From Cycas panzhihuaensis (Eukaryota > Cycadophyta): a stretch of DNA of 64,000 nt. The notes beneath the pieces are model-generated. The model did not search any database and was not told the DNA's origin. It was given only the letters and a program-made list of their open reading frames with translations. Shown here one piece after another: positions 1-10,323 of this stretch; within the stretch, counting starts at the first letter, position 1; each line of letters begins with the position of its first letter. The stretch spans positions 101,501,741 to 101,565,740 of the forward strand of contig CM041465.1 of NCBI GenBank assembly GCA_023213395.1. Direction: 5' to 3'. The position numbers were made by a program, and so were the translations under genes.

Positions 1-303
1 AGTTGCTCATTGGTGAATGGTGAGGATTGGGAGTACACAGGCTCCGTTGTGACTTGGATTTCATCACCAAGCACGATTGCGGGTATCGCGGGTGAAGGCC
101 AAATTAATTCTACTAGAAGCCTAGGCATCCTTCAACAACCTCAACTATCGTTGGACACAAGTTAGAGGTTATTGGGTTGATTACGCATCCTACATTCGAG
201 CTTCAAGTTGTGTAAACCTAATGATGTCAACTTCTACATTGGCCTCTGATCTTGTATATTGATCACTTACTTATTTGTAAAAGTGATCCATAGTGTAATC
301 ACA

Positions 304-441
304 ATCATAGTGCTTCTCATATTCCTGCTGCGTCAGGTTAATATTTGCCACAAGTGTTAGTGGCCAATTTTTATCATAGTTCTTCTCATATTCCTGCTGC
401 GTCAGGTTAATATTTGTCACAAGTGTTGGTGACTTTTCTCT
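304..441 (+). repeat. 69-bp direct tandem duplication in the Copia-1 leader
   Basis: Two consecutive copies starting at 304 and 373 share the string from ATCATAG through CTGCTGCGTCAGGTTAATAT and on to CACAAGTGTT, with only a few substitutions. It lies upstream of the Copia-1 gag start at 593, in the presumed LTR or untranslated leader. Confidence 0.85.
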
Positions 442-592
442 AAGTTGCTCCCTTCATCTTTGAGCAACCATTCTCACTTCTTCTTCCTTCTTCTACACTA
501 CTTCATTACATTTCCCATTTGTAAATAGTGATCGGTCATTTATTACCATCACTTTTATAGTCCTTGTTCATTTCTTCCTTCTAAAAGACACA

Positions 593-1950
593 ATGTCTTC
601 ACAATTCAAGCAAAATGTGAACCGCGCATTCTAAAAGGAAAAGAAAATTGGGACATGTGGTTCATGGTGTCGAAAATCTTTGCAAAGTATGAAGGTCTAT
701 GGAGAGATCACTTACAACCTACACCACTGCATTCTGACTACCACAAGCTGCTTGAGGAGGTGCTCCAACCGCTCCCATCAAGGCAGTAGCTAAACGCCAA
801 TGGGAACTTGATGATGATAAAATCCGTGCGGGGATATCGCTTGTCACCGATTATTCCTGCATAATCTCATTGATGAAGTACATGATACAAAGATGGAAAG
901 TTCTTAAAGTTCTTAAGAAGAACTTTGACACTAAATCGAGACTTAGAATTTGTTCACTTAGTCTTTGAAGATGAACAAATTGAAAATGCAAAAGGACATG
1001 CAAGTGAGACAATCAATCTCCTTCGTCGATCAAAGCAAGCCATTGATAAAGATTTTAAAACTCAATGCATTACATGGGCTTTCTTGATTCAGTCATGTCT
1101 CCATATCCCAGATTATAAAAATCTATTTGGGAGTCTTCAATCCAGTGGAACTTTAAAGACCCTAAACTTTGAGGATCTTCGATAAGTTCATTGAATTTGA
1201 TAAGACCTTTGATACCAACTTTGCCACTACATCAGATCCAATTGATGCTACTTTTGAAGTGGAAGAAGATCTTTGTTACACCAAAAATCTAGGTCAATAC
1301 TCTCGTAGAGGTGGTAATTCAGGAAGAGGAAGAGGTAGACAACAAGGACAACGTCCTCTTAGTCAACAGGCTCCTCAATTCCAACAAAAAGCAGTCTCAA
1401 GGCCAAGGGCAAAATAATCAACACGGACCTAGATCCGATGTCGAGACAATCCGGCCACTAATACTTGGACCGGAAATCAAACAATCGTGTGCCAAAGGTG
1501 TAATAGAAGAGGACATTATGCCAAAAATTGCGAGCGCCACCAACAAACAACCAAGTTATCAACAGCGCCATGGTGCACATAATGTTGATAATACTTCTTT
1601 GAAGATGCTTTTGGTGGAGCATGATTTGCTCATGCACACCTTCAAAATTGGGACCACTTCATCAAATGTTGTTGATAGATCCACTAAGTATATTGAGGCT
1701 CATTGTGGCTATGCTTATTCACTTTTGCCTTCACCACTTGGAGTTGCAAATAGTGCTACCTCAAATACTTCATCATGGATCATGGATCTTTGGAGCAACA
1801 CAACACATGACTTGTCATCGCCAGTTCTTTCAAGATTTTGACTCTGAAGTTCGTGGTGTTGTACACATGGCTGACAAATCATCTCAGCCAGTCGAAGGAC
1901 TTGGAACAGTTTGCCTGAAACTCCCAGCCTTCCAGTTTTACACTTGTTGA
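593..1950 (+). pseudogene. Copia-1 gag and protease remnant
   Basis: Gag would form the particle and package the element's RNA; the aspartic protease would process the polyprotein. A start codon lies at 593. The early residues include ENWDMWFMVSKIF, a typical Copia gag pattern around a W-x-x-W block. The frame shifts several times afterwards (pieces at 925-1185, 1169-1417 and 1311-1841). A CCHC zinc knuckle, CQRCNRRGHYAKNC, is readable at about 1488-1530, after a Gly/Arg/Gln-rich stretch. The protease site reads as fragments of the WIxDSGATxHMT motif near 1775-1830, split between two frames (WIMD, then GATQHMTCH). It cannot encode a full protein as it stands. Pol follows from 2076. Confidence 0.8.
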
Positions 1951-2075
1951 TGTTTTATATATTCACCTCTGAAGCGTAATCGCTCTCCCTGTCCACCCTT
2001 GTCTCTCGTGGATTTGATCTGAGTGTAACTGCAAACAATCAAACTCTCTGTGTCATTCACCCTCCTTCAAATGCT

Positions 2076-5040
2076 GTGGTTATGATCAGAATTCTTGATG
2101 GTAAACTTTTCCGCCTAACTGGCTCACCATCCTCTGAAGTCAACTATGTTGATGATGAATTTGTTTTTACCACAACCCTGACTCCTCAAAAGTTGTCCCA
2201 AGCTCTATGGCATGCTCGTATGGGCCATATCAAAATTGATCGTTTAAGAGAACTACAAGACACTCTTCCTAGTTTGCCTAAGTTCCCCTCCAAGCCCTTT
2301 AAATGTGAAGCATGTATTATTGCTAAATCTCAAAGACAACCCTTTCCTCGTAGTCAGTGGAAATCTACCCAACCTTTGCAGCTTGTACACTCAGATATAT
2401 GCGGTCCTATGCCCATCCCTTCTATCAAATGTAGTGGTACTATATTACTTTCATTGATGATTTTACCAAGAAAGTATGGGTTGCTTTTCTTGCAAAGAAA
2501 GATGAAGCTTTTCTATGTTTCAAGCTTTCAAGGCCCGCGTGGAAAATGAATCGGATTCAAGATCAAAATACTCGGGGTACAATGGTGGCGGTACACATCT
2601 AATGAGTTTGAATCGTACCTACGTCAACGTGGAATCAAACATCGGACCACATTGCGGTACACCCCAAGAAATGGAGTTGCCGAGCGTATGAACAGGACCA
2701 TCATGAATATGGCTCGTGCTATCTTTGGTATATAAGAATGTCCCTATCTATCTTTGGGTGAGGCTATCCTGACCGGCTGTATTGCATCAACAACCTTTGT
2801 AGTCCCTCCAAGCTCGGCCCCTCTCCACATGAAATGTGGTATGGACAAACCCTCTATCTCGTGACTTGAATTTTTGGCTCTACTTGTTATGCTCATATTT
2901 TGCGGGAACATAGAAATAAGCTCCAAGATAGAGCCATCAAAGGCATCTTTGTCGGATACCCTATGGACAAAAAGGGATACAAGGTTTTTATACCTTGAGG
3001 CGCAAAATCATCATCACTAGAGATGTTATCTTTGCGAGGCGAAGATCAATTACTCGAGACTTGACTCCAAGACGCCTTCATATCGATTTAATGATGTTCT
3101 TGAATTTGATGTCCAGTTCTAAAATTTAGGGGAGATCTTTGAGCAGATGCTTAAAATCTTGGAATCGACAATAGAGCCTCGGAGGATACAAGTCTGTGAC
3201 TCCAATCCAATGTGTACACATCCGGCACCATCATTTGTGAGCGACCAAGTTGACAAAGGCAAAGCCATAGCAGAAGGATCATCTTCTCCAACATCCGTGG
3301 TGGCCCATCTTCTCCAAAGATCGCCAACTTCCTCCGTGCCAAATATTTCACATGATCCTTTTCGGGATCAAAACTAAGACCAAGAGGTTGTGGAAATGAA
3401 AACCTCATTCCCAACTCGAGGTTTTCGTGAAGCCTACCGACTACACAAGGACATGCGACCCGGATGAGGTAGGCAAACCGGCACTAGAAGTGCCCATAGA
3501 GCAAGGATGCATGAATCACTTTCCGTTGAGCTTGAACCGGTGAGCGCATCTTGCTCTTAATGAAGAGCCCCTAACGTGCAAGAAGTCAGAAGCATGCGGC
3601 TTGGAGAAATGCCATGAGCGAAGAGTATCAATCTCTTATTAAGAGCGGTACATGGGAGCTTGTTGATCTACCACTTGGAAGAAAGGTAGTTCAAAATAAA
3701 TGGGTGTTCAAAAACAAGTATAGATCGGATGGCACCCTAGAAAACACAAGGCGAGGTTGGTAGCAAAAGGATTCACGCAAAGGGAAGGCATTGACTACTG
3801 CTGAAATCTTTGCTCCTACAACCAAGTGGCCTCTGATCGAACTCTAATAGCCTTGGGCGCTCAGCGAGGTTGGAAAATCCACCAACTCGATGTTAAGACC
3901 GCATTTCTCAATGGGGACCTTAAAGAAGAAATTTACATGGCTCGGCCCGGAAGGATCTGAGATTGACGGTCGTGACATAAAGTTTGTAGGCTCAAAAAGT
4001 CCTTATATCTGACCTAAAGCAAGCCCTCGTGCTTGGTTTACCAAGTTGTCTGAAAGAATGAGGCAACTTGGATATGAGGTTGTGACTATCAAGATATTGA
4101 TGCAACATTATTCATCAAGCGCCAAAATGATAAAGTCACTTACCTCTTAATCTTTGTGGATGACATGCTCATAACGGGAATAGTGAGCAGTGTCGGCCGG
4201 TGAAGAAGGACCTTGCTAAAACTTTTGAATTATCGACCTCGGGTTGATGAAATATTACTTGGGAATTGAAGTAACTCAAAAGGTTGGCAAAATCTTTCTC
4301 TCCCAAGAAAAATATATCAACGATCTTGACAAAGTTTCGGTTGGAAGGTGCTCGACGGTGGATACACCTATGGAGCCTAATATTAAGCTCTCGGTTGATG
4401 GTGACAATAGGGAGGCAGACGCAACACTCTGAGGCAACTTGTAGGTAGTCTCATCTATACTACCAACACAAGGCCGGATATTGCACACTATGTCGGCATT
4501 CTTGCAAGATTCATGACAAATCCTAAGCGGTAATCATTGGCAAGTCGCAATCTGACGTTGAGGTACCTAAAGGCGACTAGCAAATATGGTGCATTGTATG
4601 AACCCAATGCGTAATTTAAACTTTATGCATACAGACTCGGACTTTCGGAGATAAAGACACGGGAAGATCTACGTGCAGGTCGTAACATTTCTTGGAACGG
4701 ACCAATATCATGGAGATCCAGACGGCAAAAGATAGTTGCAGACTCAAGCTATGGTCGAGTACATTCTTTACGAGACAAGCAAGGAGGTGATATGGCTTAG
4801 AAAATTATTGAATACATTAAATGCCACCCAAACAAGTTCTACTAGCTTACATGTAGATAATCAATCTACAATCCGGATGGCTAAAAATCACGTATTTCAT
4901 GATCGTACCAAACATATAAGTACAAAAGTCCACAGGATTAGAGAACTAGTTCATGATGGCACAATTCAATTGAGTACCTTGCCCCACGAGATCAAGTGGC
5001 GATATCTTCACCAAACCACCGAAGAGGGTGAAGTTTGAGC
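2076..5040 (+). pseudogene. Copia-1 pol remnant (integrase, RT, RNase H)
   Basis: The pre-integrase and integrase zinc region is at 2200-2345 (LWHARMGHI then CEACIIAK), followed by HSDICGPM. The integrase core continues in broken frames to ~2950 (RHRTT, NGVAERMNRT). The RT starts near 3610 (GTWELVDLP, NKWVFKNKY), has WKIHQLDVKTAFLNGDL near 3880-3930 and the active-site block LLIFVDDMLITG near 4145-4175. The RNase H C-terminus is readable at 4736-5030 (SLHVDNQSTIRMAKN, HDRTKHI). Many stops and frameshifts are present. The order integrase-RT-RNase H is diagnostic of Ty1/Copia. Confidence 0.85.
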
Positions 5041-5490
5041 GATTCAAAGCAACTCGACCTTAGGGCCTCCATCTACGGTGATTGAAGGAGATGACAATAG
5101 GACCATCATACTGTCTCATTCGTGAAAACCCCTTGTGGGCGGAAGGACAAGAGTAAGTCTCTGCTCTATCCCATTCGTGAAAACCCCATGTAGCGAAAGG
5201 ATAAGGGTTGTATCATTTTGGAAAATCGGAACTGTGAAAACCCAAAAGGGCATGGGGATGACCAAATGGTATATGGAGACTTAGTAGATTTCATTTCTAA
5301 AATTTATTGTCTTGATTGGCTATCGGCTACATTTAAAGAGCTACGAGCCAAGTTAGTAGATTAGAAAATTTGTGGGTTTTCTTCCCCATGAGGGTTTCCC
5401 ATAAAAGTATCATACTAGTTTGCTTTGTAAGAGGCTCAAATGAAGACCTCATAGGATAGAATAAAATAGAATGAAATGACCTTCTACCAG

Positions 5491-5799
5491 TAAGGGGGAG
5501 ATTGAAAAGGGTTAATGACATAAGGTCATTACATTAGTTGATTATTTCGAAAAAGGGTCTTAAGTGAACTTTAAATTAGATCACTTAAGTGAAATGCACT
5601 TTCATGTGCATTATGTGTAATTTCATTTCACCTAACCCAAATGCTCCCTCTCTCAATATAAAAGTAAAGCTCAATGGAGGAGATTCATTCTTTACCTCCC
5701 CATTTTGTGAGAGCTACTTTCTTTCTCTCAAGTCTCTCTTGCTCCCATGTTTGCCTTTGTGTTTAGTGCATGGAGATGAAGGATAGATCCACTCTTTTC
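5491..5799 (+). repeat. Copia-1 polypurine tract and start of 3' LTR
   Basis: AAGGGGGAGAT is followed by TGAAAAGGG at 5503, the usual purine tract plus TG LTR start. A TATA box (TATAAAAG) lies at 5657-5664, fitting U3/R of an LTR promoter. The 3' end of the LTR is not resolved: homology to the Copia-2 LTR begins at about 5800, so this LTR may be truncated. Confidence 0.6.
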
Positions 5800-6190
5800 A
5801 CAGGGTGAGATGTCTCCCACCCCTACAAGTAGGGATTCAGGGATGACAACCCTCAAAGTAAATTTTAGGGTTTAAATAAAAAAGAGAATCAAGGTTGTTC
5901 ATCATAAAGACCCTAGATCTAATGGTTCAAATAGTATACCTTCTTATGACATTCTTTATGTAACCTAAATTGGTAATTCTTTGTAGAGTGTATAGAGTGG
6001 ATGAGTTCATGAGGCAAGTTAAGGTTTATATCTATAATTTCTTTAGTTATTGCTTAGATTAATAAAAGGTATATGCTTAGACCTGAATCTCCTAGTGTTC
6101 TCAGTGTATATTTGATTTGTTTATGTTATTTGTTCTTTGCATGTTTAAAGTTTTATTAATATTACTTTTACAATTATATTTTGCTCTTCA
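5800..6190 (+). repeat. Copia-2 5' LTR (5' edge uncertain)
   Basis: From ~5855 (AAATTTTAGGGTTTAAA) to 6190 (TTGCTCTTCA) the sequence matches 44510-44842 nearly collinearly, for example TTCTTTAGTTATT and TTAGATTAATAAAAGGT. Weaker similarity extends left to about 5800. The expected first bases (TGTTAAATATG, present at 10287) were not found here, so the left edge is degraded or truncated. Confidence 0.85.
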
Positions 6191-6192
6191 TT

Positions 6193-6206
6193 TAGTATTA
6201 GAGTTA
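6193..6206 (+). other. Copia-2 primer binding site (initiator-Met type, mutated)
   Basis: TAGTATTAGAGTTA starts 2 bp after the LTR end. It differs from the usual plant TGGTATCAGAGC(C)A site only by G-to-A and C-to-T transitions, consistent with cytosine deamination after insertion. Confidence 0.75.
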
Positions 6207-6276
6207 AGGGTTTTAGCCATGTGGGAAGCCATTTGCTAAGTGGAAGCCTTGTTTGGTGAACCTGACTGTGAAGATC

Positions 6277-7040
6277 ATGGCAAGCATTATGAATATGGAG
6301 ATTGAAAAGTTCAATGGCCAAAATTTTGAGTTGTGGAAGCTAAAGATGGAAGATGTCCTCACCGAGAAGAATTATTAGATCCTTGTAGCAGGAACATAGT
6401 CTGGGACTATGGATGATAAAGACTAGAAAAAGCTTGATCAAAAAGTAATCTGTTTGATAAAGTTATACCTTTTAGACAGTGTTATTAAACATTACCACAA
6501 AGCCTATGGCCAAAGATCTATGGATAAAGTTAAGGGCTTGGTACTAGACCAAGTCCTTGGTTAATAAGCTATTTCTTCAAAAAAAGTTATGTTCACTCAA
6601 GATGAGTGATGGAGATGCAGTTGTAGATCATCTCACTACATTTAACACCATGGTCAACCAACTTGTTTTAGTTCGGGTAACAATGTCTTAGGAAGACAAG
6701 TGTATTACCTTGTTATATTTGCTTCCTGGTTTTTGGGATAATCTTATGGTGACGATTAGTAGCACAACTGCTACCACCCTAAAATTTGATAATATTGTTA
6801 CTATTTTAATGTCAAAAGAGACAAGGTAAAAATCGTATGAGGATTATTTAAAAGAAACATTAGCAGTAAGAGGTCAAATGTTGGATCGCAACTAACAAAG
6901 GCCTAGGAATAAATGACCAAAATTTAGAGGGAGATCTAAATCTGCAAGCAGAGGTCTATTGGTATGTTGGACATATGGGAAGCTTGGCCATATGAAGAGT
7001 CATTGTTAAGTCAAGGTTGATAAGGAAAAGTCACCTAAAG
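6277..7040 (+). pseudogene. Copia-2 gag remnant
   Basis: The ATG at 6277 opens MASIMNMEIEKFNGQNFELW, a classic Copia gag N-terminus (xxKFNGxNFxLWK). The frame then breaks repeatedly (stops at ~6378, 6424 and later). A zinc knuckle remnant CWTYGKLGHMKSHC lies at ~6968-7010; the second Cys has become Tyr, so the CCHC finger is damaged. It lies between the primer binding site and the protease. Confidence 0.8.
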
Positions 7041-7093
7041 CTACTTCATCCACAGTAGCAAAAGCCTCTAATGAAGCTAATGACGATGTTTAT

Positions 7094-10000
7094 TTGGTAA
7101 CCTCAGGTAAGTTATCAAATGTTGAGTCTTGGTTAATTGACTCTAGTGCTTTACTTCATGTTACTCCCCATAAAGAGTGGCTTTATAAATATACAAGTAT
7201 TGATGGAGCTGAAGTATTTCTTGGGGATTATTATACATATAAAACTATGGGTCGTGGAAGGGTGAAGGTTCAATTTAGGGATGGAAGGGTAAAAACTATC
7301 CCTAATGTGAGTTATATTCTTGGTTTAACTATGAGTTTATTATTTATCAGTAAATTAGGTGATGCAAGAATAAAAGTAATTTTTAATAAAGATAATTATA
7401 GAATGGTACGAGGAGCATTGGTGTTAGCAAGAGGGTTCCAATTTGGAACATTATACAAGCTTGATGCAAGTACAATGTGTGTTGATAGTTGCAGTCTAGT
7501 TGTTACATAAAGTAGTAATAATACAAATAGGACCCAAATATCACTTGCTGGTAAAACTATGTTGTGACATCATAGATTGGGCCATAGTAGAGAGAAAGGC
7601 CTCCATGATTTATTCTCTAAAGATATGGTAGAAGACATATCTAGCATTAATGTCTTATTTGATTTTGATTTCTGTGAGCATTATGTATATGGCAAACAGA
7701 ATTGAGTCAGTTTTCCTTCAAGCTTGAAGAGAGTAAAGGGTATTCCATAATTGGTGTACAACGATGTTTTTGAATTGGTTAATGTACCCTCATTGGGTGG
7801 GTCTAAATACTTTATCTCATTCATAGACGATTTCTCAAGAAAGATATAGGTGTATTTTCTCAAGGAGAAATCTGAGTCTTCAGTAAATTCAAAGAATTTA
7901 AGGCCTTGTTAAGAATCATAGTGACAAGTAGATCAAGGTACTGAGGACTGATAATGGAGGTAAGCTTTACTTAAAGGATTTTAAGTAGTTATATAAGCAG
8001 TGTGGAACAGCAAGGCAAAAGATAATCCTCTATATGCCGTAATAGAATGAAGCTGCTAAAAGCATGAATAAGACCTTACTAGAGAGATCGATGAGTATGC
8101 TTAGTGCTATTAGATTAGAGAAGAAATTATGGGTTGAGGCTATGATGACTACAATCTATTTGATAAATAGATCATTGATGACTGCCTTAGTGTGTAAAAC
8201 ACCTGAAGGAGTGTGGTCTAGTAAGAAACCATCTCTTGGTCATCTTATCAGTTGTGAAGCTTTTATGCATGTTCCTAAATAGTAGAGGACTAAGCTTGAT
8301 TTTAGAGCACAAAAGATATTTTCATTGGCTATGGTGATGGTGTCAAAGGGTACAAGCTTTATAACCTTAAATCATAAAAAGTTGTGTATAGCCATGATGT
8401 TATCTTTAGAGAGGAGTCTAACTCTCTAAAGCAAGATAATGAACCAAAGGAGGAAGACTATAACAAAGTACAGTTTTAGGTAAGAGATGAAGATTTTACA
8501 TTAAAATATGAGTTAGCTAAAGAGGAAGGACCAGTTGTAGAGGTAGAACAACCTCAAGAACCCCACATCTTGAGAAGATCAACTCATGAGAGAAGACAAC
8601 CTGATAAGTATACTCCTGAAGACTTTCATCACTCCTCTTTTATTTTATCTGCTATAGATGATGATCCAAGTACTATTTAGAAGGTTCTAGTGTCAAAAGA
8701 GAGCTAACTCTAGATGAAGGCCATAGAAAAAGAAATGATGACCTTGGATAAAAATAACACATAGAATTTGGTGGATCTACTTCATGGTATAAAATTTGTT
8801 AATAACAAATGGATTTTTAAGAAGGAGTTCTGGCCAGATGGTACTGTGGAAAAGTACAAGTCCCGCTTAGTAGCAAAGGGTTATTCCCAAGTCAAGGGAA
8901 TAGATTTTGGTGAGGTATTTTCTCCTATTACAAAAGTAGCTTTAATTATATATTTATTGGCTATAACAGTTGCCTATGACCTTGAGGTAAATCAAATGGA
9001 TGTGAAGATTACATTTCTTCATGGTGACCTTGAGGAAGAAATTTATATACTACAACCAAAAGGTTTTAAAATTATAGGGAAGGAGAATATAGTGTACAGG
9101 TTGAAGAAGTCATTATATGGCTTGAAACAATCATGGAGGATGTGGTATCAAAAATTTAATTCACATATATTGGCAGATGACTTTGTAAATAGTAAACCAG
9201 ATCATTGTGTCTATTATAAATAGGTTGGTGATCACTTTGTTATTCTAGCTTTATATATTAATGACATATTTTTAATTGCAATAATAAAGAAATGAACTAA
9301 CCTGTAAAAGGCCAACTGACATTTCATTTTGAGATGAAGGACCTTGGTGCTATACATTTTATTTTAGTCATTGAGACTAAAAGAGATAGGAGAAACAAGA
9401 AGATTAGGCTTAGCCAAAGACGGTACATTGAGATAATATTGCAGTGGTTCATGTTGTAGGATAATAAAGTAGTTAATATTCTTCTTCCTGGTATTTTAAA
9501 TTTATCATCTGAACAATGCCGAAAGACTCACCATGAAGTTGAAGACATGTCATTTGTCCCTTATACTAGTGTTGTTGGTAGCCTGATGTATTGAATGGTT
9601 TTCACTCAACCAGACATTACTTATATAATGGGAGTAGTTAGTAGGTACATGTTAAACCCAAGCAGGGAGCATTGGGGGGGCATGAAAAGGATTTTTGTGT
9701 ATCTATGGGGTACATTAGACTATGAAATTTGCTATTAAGAAGATCCCATGGAGAGTAGAATAGTGAATCTAAGAGGTTTTGTTGATGTTGATCGGGCTAG
9801 AGATCTTGACAATAGAAGATCTACAAGTAAGTATATTTTTACCCTTTATGGTGGCGCAGTTAGCTAGATGAGCAAAAGACAATGAGTTGTGGTATTTTTT
9901 AGTATAGAAGCAGAGTATATGGAAGCTACCCATATGTGCAAGGAAGCAGTTTGGTTATAGAGATTATACACAGATGTTGACTTTAAGCAAGATGTTGTGA

Positions 10001-10200
10001 AGATAGATTGTAATAGTCAAAGTGCAATCTACTTAATGAAGAACCCTACTTTTCAAGCTAGGTTGAAGCATATTGATCTATAATTCCATTTTGTGAGAGA
10101 AATAGTTCAAGATCATAAGGTTGACTCACAAAAGATTACTACACAAGAGAATACTATAGACTCATTAACCAAGGTTGTGAATACAAAAAAAAAAAAATGG
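7094..10200 (+). pseudogene. Copia-2 pol remnant (protease, integrase, RT, RNase H)
   Basis: Protease region: WLIDSSALLHVTPHKEW at ~7130-7180, where the DSGA catalytic motif has become DSSA. Integrase: WHHRLGHS and CEHYVYGK at ~7567-7700, then ISFIDDFSRK and KSMNKTLLERSMS at ~8060-8100. RT: NKWIFKKEF and KSRLVAKGYSQ from ~8805, VNQMDVKITFLHGDLEEEIY at ~8980-9050, KKSLYGLKQSWRMW, and YINDIF in place of YVDDM at ~9257, so the first active-site Asp is Asn. RNase H: FFSIEAEYMEATH and KIDCNSQSAIYLMKNP at ~9900-10050. Several TAG/TGA stops interrupt it. A 13-A run lies near 10185. Confidence 0.88.
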
Positions 10201-10275
10201 TGTAGAAAGGTAATATGAGTTTATGATTTTGGCATTAAGTAGTTATGTATGCAAGTTTCATGTAAAGTGTTCAAT

Positions 10276-10323
10276 AAGTGAGAGATTGTTAAATATGTTA
10301 AACACTTTACAAGCATTACGTAT
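10276..10323 (+). repeat. Copia-2 polypurine tract and first 37 bp of 3' LTR
   Basis: AAGTGAGAGAT precedes TGTTAAATATG at 10287. The LTR is interrupted after CGTAT (10319-10323) by E1. The distal part continues at 44382 with CATAT, the other copy of the target duplication. Confidence 0.8.

Larger units (their letters stand above)
1..5799 (+). mobile_element. Ty1/Copia retrotransposon 1, decayed, 5' end outside window
   Basis: Domains appear in Copia order (gag, zinc knuckle, protease, integrase, reverse transcriptase, RNase H), all on the plus strand and all broken by stops and frameshifts. A polypurine tract at 5491-5501 is followed by an LTR-like start at 5503. The first ~590 bases look like U5/leader sequence, but I could not match them to the sequence after 5503, so the LTR pair is not established. 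The right boundary against Copia element 2 is uncertain by about 100 bp. The integrase-before-RT order is what assigns it to Copia rather than Gypsy. Confidence 0.85.
5800..10323 (+). mobile_element. Ty1/Copia retrotransposon 2, left part (interrupted by E1)
   Basis: A 5' LTR (to 6190), a Met-type primer binding site, gag, pol and polypurine tract run on the plus strand. At 10287 the 3' LTR starts (TGTTAAATATG) and is cut after 37 bp by Gypsy element E1. The rest of the LTR resumes at 44382 after E1 and matches 5855-6190. The interruption, with a 5-bp flanking duplication, shows that E1 jumped into this element. Many in-frame stops mark it as dead. The invariant blocks resemble the Tnt1/Tork group, but the lineage is not proven. 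Confidence 0.9.

Noticed and set aside
10185-10198. Poly-A run suggesting a LINE or processed pseudogene end
   Set aside because: It lies inside the Copia-2 RNase H C-terminal region just before the polypurine tract; no non-LTR element adjoins it.
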